Shown here: positions 7,655 through 8,789 of the stretch, one piece after another
Layout of the letters: every line of letters begins with the position of its first letter
Position numbering within the stretch: position 1 is the first letter of the stretch
Assembly (NCBI GenBank): GCA_964539385.1
Contig: CAZIJC010000174.1
Coordinates: 1-8,789, forward strand
Length of the DNA: 8,789 nt
Reading direction: 5' to 3'
DNA from: JAUVZF01 sp964539385
GTDB taxonomy: Bacteria; Planctomycetota; Phycisphaerae; FEN-1346
The notes under the pieces: generated by a model
Told to the model about the DNA's origin: nothing
What the model saw: only the letters and a program-made list of their open reading frames with translations
Databases searched by the model: none
Translations under genes and position numbers: made by a program

Positions 7655-7951
7655 GATGGAAATTATAGGAAATCTTGTGAAGGTAAGGGGCCGTTCGGCC
7701 GATAGACATACCGCTCGCTGCGTCGATGGCAGACGCCGAGTGGGCAGTCCGGCCTGTCGTGCCGCTGCCCGGCGAAGCACGCGTAAGAAGGGGGTGAGAA
7801 GCGATTAGCGCGTGGCAAGGGCAACCGTACGACTACCGCCTTGGGTTTGCGGGCGGCGTTACGAAGGGCCGGGCACAGCAATAGTGACAAGGGCGAGTAA
7901 GGGAACCTGATCAGCCCCCTGCGGGCGGCAAAGGCACAAGGAGAGATTAAG
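7655..7951 (+). promoter_or_regulatory. Long structured 5' leader of the pseudopilin gene
   Basis: About 297 bases without a convincing reading frame and with several clear stems. GGGCAG (7742-7747) and CTGCCC (7765-7770) enclose an inner CGGC/GCCG stem with loop CTGTCGT. CCGCC (7836-7840) pairs with GGCGG (7852-7856), with CGTA/TACG outside it (7826-7829, 7860-7863). GCCC (7914-7917) pairs with GGGC (7923-7926) a few bases before the Shine-Dalgarno site. The last hairpin could affect ribosome access. I looked for known riboswitch cores, including c-di-GMP type I, and found no match. This could be an undescribed regulatory leader or simply a long stable UTR for an abundant pilin mRNA. Confidence 0.4.
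7938..7943 (+). promoter_or_regulatory. Ribosome binding site of the pseudopilin gene
   Basis: AAGGAG lies 8 bases before the ATG at 7952, immediately after the small GC hairpin at 7914-7926. Confidence 0.8.
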
Positions 7952-8455
7952 ATGAAACGTGCGGCAAAAACGGGCTTTACCCTGGTTGAGATTCTCATTG
8001 TCGTGATCATTCTGGGCATTCTGGCGGCGATCGTCATCCCGCAGTTCACGGAGGCGTCGGCCGAGGCACGGGTCAGCAACATAATGACCAACCTCCAGAC
8101 CATCCGGAGTCAGTTGCTCCTCTACAAGACGCAGCACCTGGAAAACTACCCGGCCGACGGCGCCGGTGAGGGGCACGCCGAGTTTGAGGACGAGTTGTGC
8201 AACTACTCCGACAACACAGGCGCCACCAGCGCCACCCCCAACGCGGCACATCCCTACGGGCCGTATCTCCAGAGCGTCCCCACCAACCCGATCGGCGACA
8301 CCAACACGGTGACCGTCGTCCAGAACGGGGCCACGGTGTTCGCGGCACCGGCCGCCGACGCCGGCTGGTGGTTCAATGCCGTAACGGGCGAATTCCGCGC
8401 CAACCTGACGGACGCCCAGACGACCGTCAGCGGCACGATAATCAACCAACTGTAA
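7952..8455 (+). CDS. Type IV pilin-like prepilin / GspG-type pseudopilin
   Basis: 167 residues. A short basic leader MKRAAKTG is followed by the prepilin peptidase site G8-F9 and FTLVEILIVVIILGILAAIVIP (9-30), with the conserved Glu at mature position +5 (E13) and the hydrophobic helix that anchors subunits in the inner membrane and packs the fibre core. The globular part has LQTIRSQLLLYKTQH (48-62), YGPYLQSVPTNP (102-113) and WWFNAVTGEFRANL (139-152). This layout is seen in GspG major pseudopilins of type II secretion and in their planctomycete relatives. It has one Cys (C83), so no disulphide within the chain. It stands alone: no gspE, gspF or peptidase gene is adjacent, so the assembly machine must be encoded elsewhere. 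It has its own promoter and leader and is followed by a strong terminator, as expected of a highly expressed single gene. Confidence 0.9.
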   Translation: MKRAAKTGFTLVEILIVVIILGILAAIVIPQFTEASAEARVSNIMTNLQTIRSQLLLYKTQHLENYPADGAGEGHAEFEDELCNYSDNTGATSATPNAAHPYGPYLQSVPTNPIGDTNTVTVVQNGATVFAAPAADAGWWFNAVTGEFRANLTDAQTTVSGTIINQL

Positions 8456-8490
8456 GACAAAACGCTGTGGGTGCGCAGCGGTGACCGCCA

Positions 8491-8516
8491 GCCTCTTCGT
8501 GTAGGGGCGAAGAGGC
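8491..8516 (+). other. 9-bp perfect hairpin after the pilin gene
   Basis: GCCTCTTCG (8491-8499), an 8-base loop, then CGAAGAGGC (8508-8516). It has no T-tract and lies 6 bases before the next hairpin. It may protect the 3' end of the mRNA or assist termination. Confidence 0.6.
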
Positions 8517-8522
8517 ATGGAG

Positions 8523-8570
8523 CCGGGGGCAGAGACGCTTGGAGCGTCCGCTGCCCCCGGTATTTCTTTC
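8523..8570 (+). terminator. Strong Rho-independent terminator of the pilin gene
   Basis: CCGGGGGCAG (8523-8532) pairs perfectly with CTGCCCCCGG (8551-8560). Inside it, GACGCT (8534-8539) pairs with AGCGTC (8543-8548) around a TGG loop. The T-rich TATTTCTTTC follows at 8561-8570. Sixteen base pairs in total. Confidence 0.8.
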
Positions 8571-8592
8571 GCATCCTACAGCGCCACTTCCC

Positions 8593-8620
8593 GCGCGGCG
8601 GGTCTCCCGACCCGCCGCGC
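8593..8620. repeat. Palindromic repeat, copy B
   Basis: GCGCGGCGGGTC (8593-8604), loop TCCC, GACCCGCCGCGC (8609-8620): 12 perfect pairs. The preceding GCCACTTC is also present, inverted, beside copy A at 760-787. In one frame the repeat translates as GGSPDPPR. Confidence 0.7.
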
Positions 8621-8642
8621 AACGGCGAAAAGGGGCTTTCGA

Positions 8643-8670
8643 GCGCGGTGGGTCTCCGCACCCACCGCGC
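8643..8670. repeat. Palindromic repeat, copy C
   Basis: GCGCGGTGGGT (8643-8653), loop CTCCGC, ACCCACCGCGC (8660-8670): 11 perfect pairs. Compared with copy B both arms carry a matched change (T on the left, A on the right), so the pairing is kept although the sequence differs. Confidence 0.7.
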
Positions 8671-8689
8671 CGAAAACGGCGATTTCGCC

Positions 8690-8717
8690 CATGCGCGGCC
8701 CGTACGGGCCGCGCATG
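8690..8717. repeat. 28-bp perfect palindrome, copy 2
   Basis: CATGCGCGGCCCGT followed directly by its reverse complement, with no loop. Its central 21 bases (8693-8713) are identical to 552-572, about 8.1 kb upstream. Both copies lie downstream of a gene's stop. Confidence 0.75.
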
Positions 8718-8789
8718 AAGCAGCGTAGTAGTATTAGCCCGGCTATTTCACGCGTGCATTGTGTGTTGGTGATACGTGGAGTTGTGTTG

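Larger units (their letters stand above)
7395..7951. other. Gene-free region between birA and the pseudopilin gene
   Basis: 557 bases. In order: a hairpin 29 bases after birA (7423-7450), a hairpin with a GGAG loop (7485-7506), a weak promoter-like TTGACG at 7547-7552, a Rho-independent terminator (7601-7630), an extended -10 element (7640-7648) and a hairpin-rich leader of the pilin gene (about 7655-7951). A 79-codon open frame opening with TTG at 7429 lacks a Shine-Dalgarno site and runs through the terminator, so I do not call it. Confidence 0.6.
8456..8789. other. Gene-free tail with hairpins and palindromic repeats
   Basis: 334 bases. Two strong hairpins follow the pilin stop, the second a terminator. 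Then come three GC palindromes (8593-8620, 8643-8670, 8690-8717) and a tail (8718-8789) in which I see only small palindromes, TAGCCCGGCTA (8735-8745) and CACGCGTG (8749-8756). An 85-codon open frame at 8471-8728 merely reads through the repeats. Confidence 0.65.

Noticed and set aside
7429..7668. 79-codon open frame after birA
   Set aside because: TTG start, no Shine-Dalgarno, passes through the GGAG hairpin, the terminator and the pilin promoter, and matches no family I know.
7771..7900. Possible c-di-GMP type I riboswitch (CAAGGGCAACC at 7816-7826)
   Set aside because: Only one half-motif resembles the core. The second conserved segment with its GACGCAAAG pattern and the tetraloop-receptor are not found.
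8471..8728. 85-codon plus-strand open frame
   Set aside because: It reads through a terminator and three palindromic repeats (GGSPDPPR peptide), starts with GTG and has no ribosome site.
8729..8789. Tail with TAGCCCGGCTA and CACGCGTG as the end of an insertion sequence
   Set aside because: Palindromes of 8-11 bases are too short, and no matching partner end or transposase lies inside the window.

Overview
The window is GC-rich bacterial DNA with densely packed genes, long antisense open frames typical of high GC, and Shine-Dalgarno sites in front of most genes. The mix of a xylanase-family (GH10-like) protein, a GspG-type pseudopilin, a large lipoprotein without a recognised family and abundant GC-rich palindromic repeats fits a planctomycete-type genome (Phycisphaerae-like). 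That assignment is inference from gene content and style, not from a marker gene. No rRNA, tRNA or CRISPR array was seen.

Layout. (1) Bases 1-501: the C-terminal part of a GH10-like protein that begins outside the window and appears to carry alanine where the family's catalytic nucleophile glutamate sits. (2) 502-868: a non-coding, repeat-rich stretch with a GC palindrome, a MITE-like element (13-bp terminal inverted repeats inside an 8-bp direct repeat) and one copy of a palindromic repeat. (3) 869-1288: a small membrane-anchored helix-hairpin-helix (ComEA-like) protein, possibly leaderless. (4) 1392-3245, minus strand: a two-gene unit of a 500-residue lipoprotein followed by a 102-residue cytoplasmic-looking protein, both of unknown function. 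(5) 3465-7394, plus strand: uvrB-nadC-birA, overlapping or closely spaced, read from a good sigma70-type promoter that diverges from the lipoprotein unit. (6) 7395-7951: 557 bases without a gene, holding hairpins, a Rho-independent terminator, an extended -10 promoter and a roughly 300-nt structured leader. (7) 7952-8455: a GspG/type IV pilin-like prepilin. (8) 8456-8789: two strong hairpins, the second a likely terminator, then three more palindromic repeats and an unassigned tail.

The genes do not make one pathway. uvrB (nucleotide excision repair), nadC (NAD synthesis) and birA (biotin-protein ligation) are housekeeping functions that share a transcript. The pseudopilin and the ComEA-like protein point to a type II secretion or DNA-uptake apparatus encoded elsewhere. 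The least understood parts are the lipoprotein/small-protein pair, the leader of the pilin gene and the palindromic repeats. No clearly new defence or mobile system is present apart from the small non-autonomous element at 601-742.
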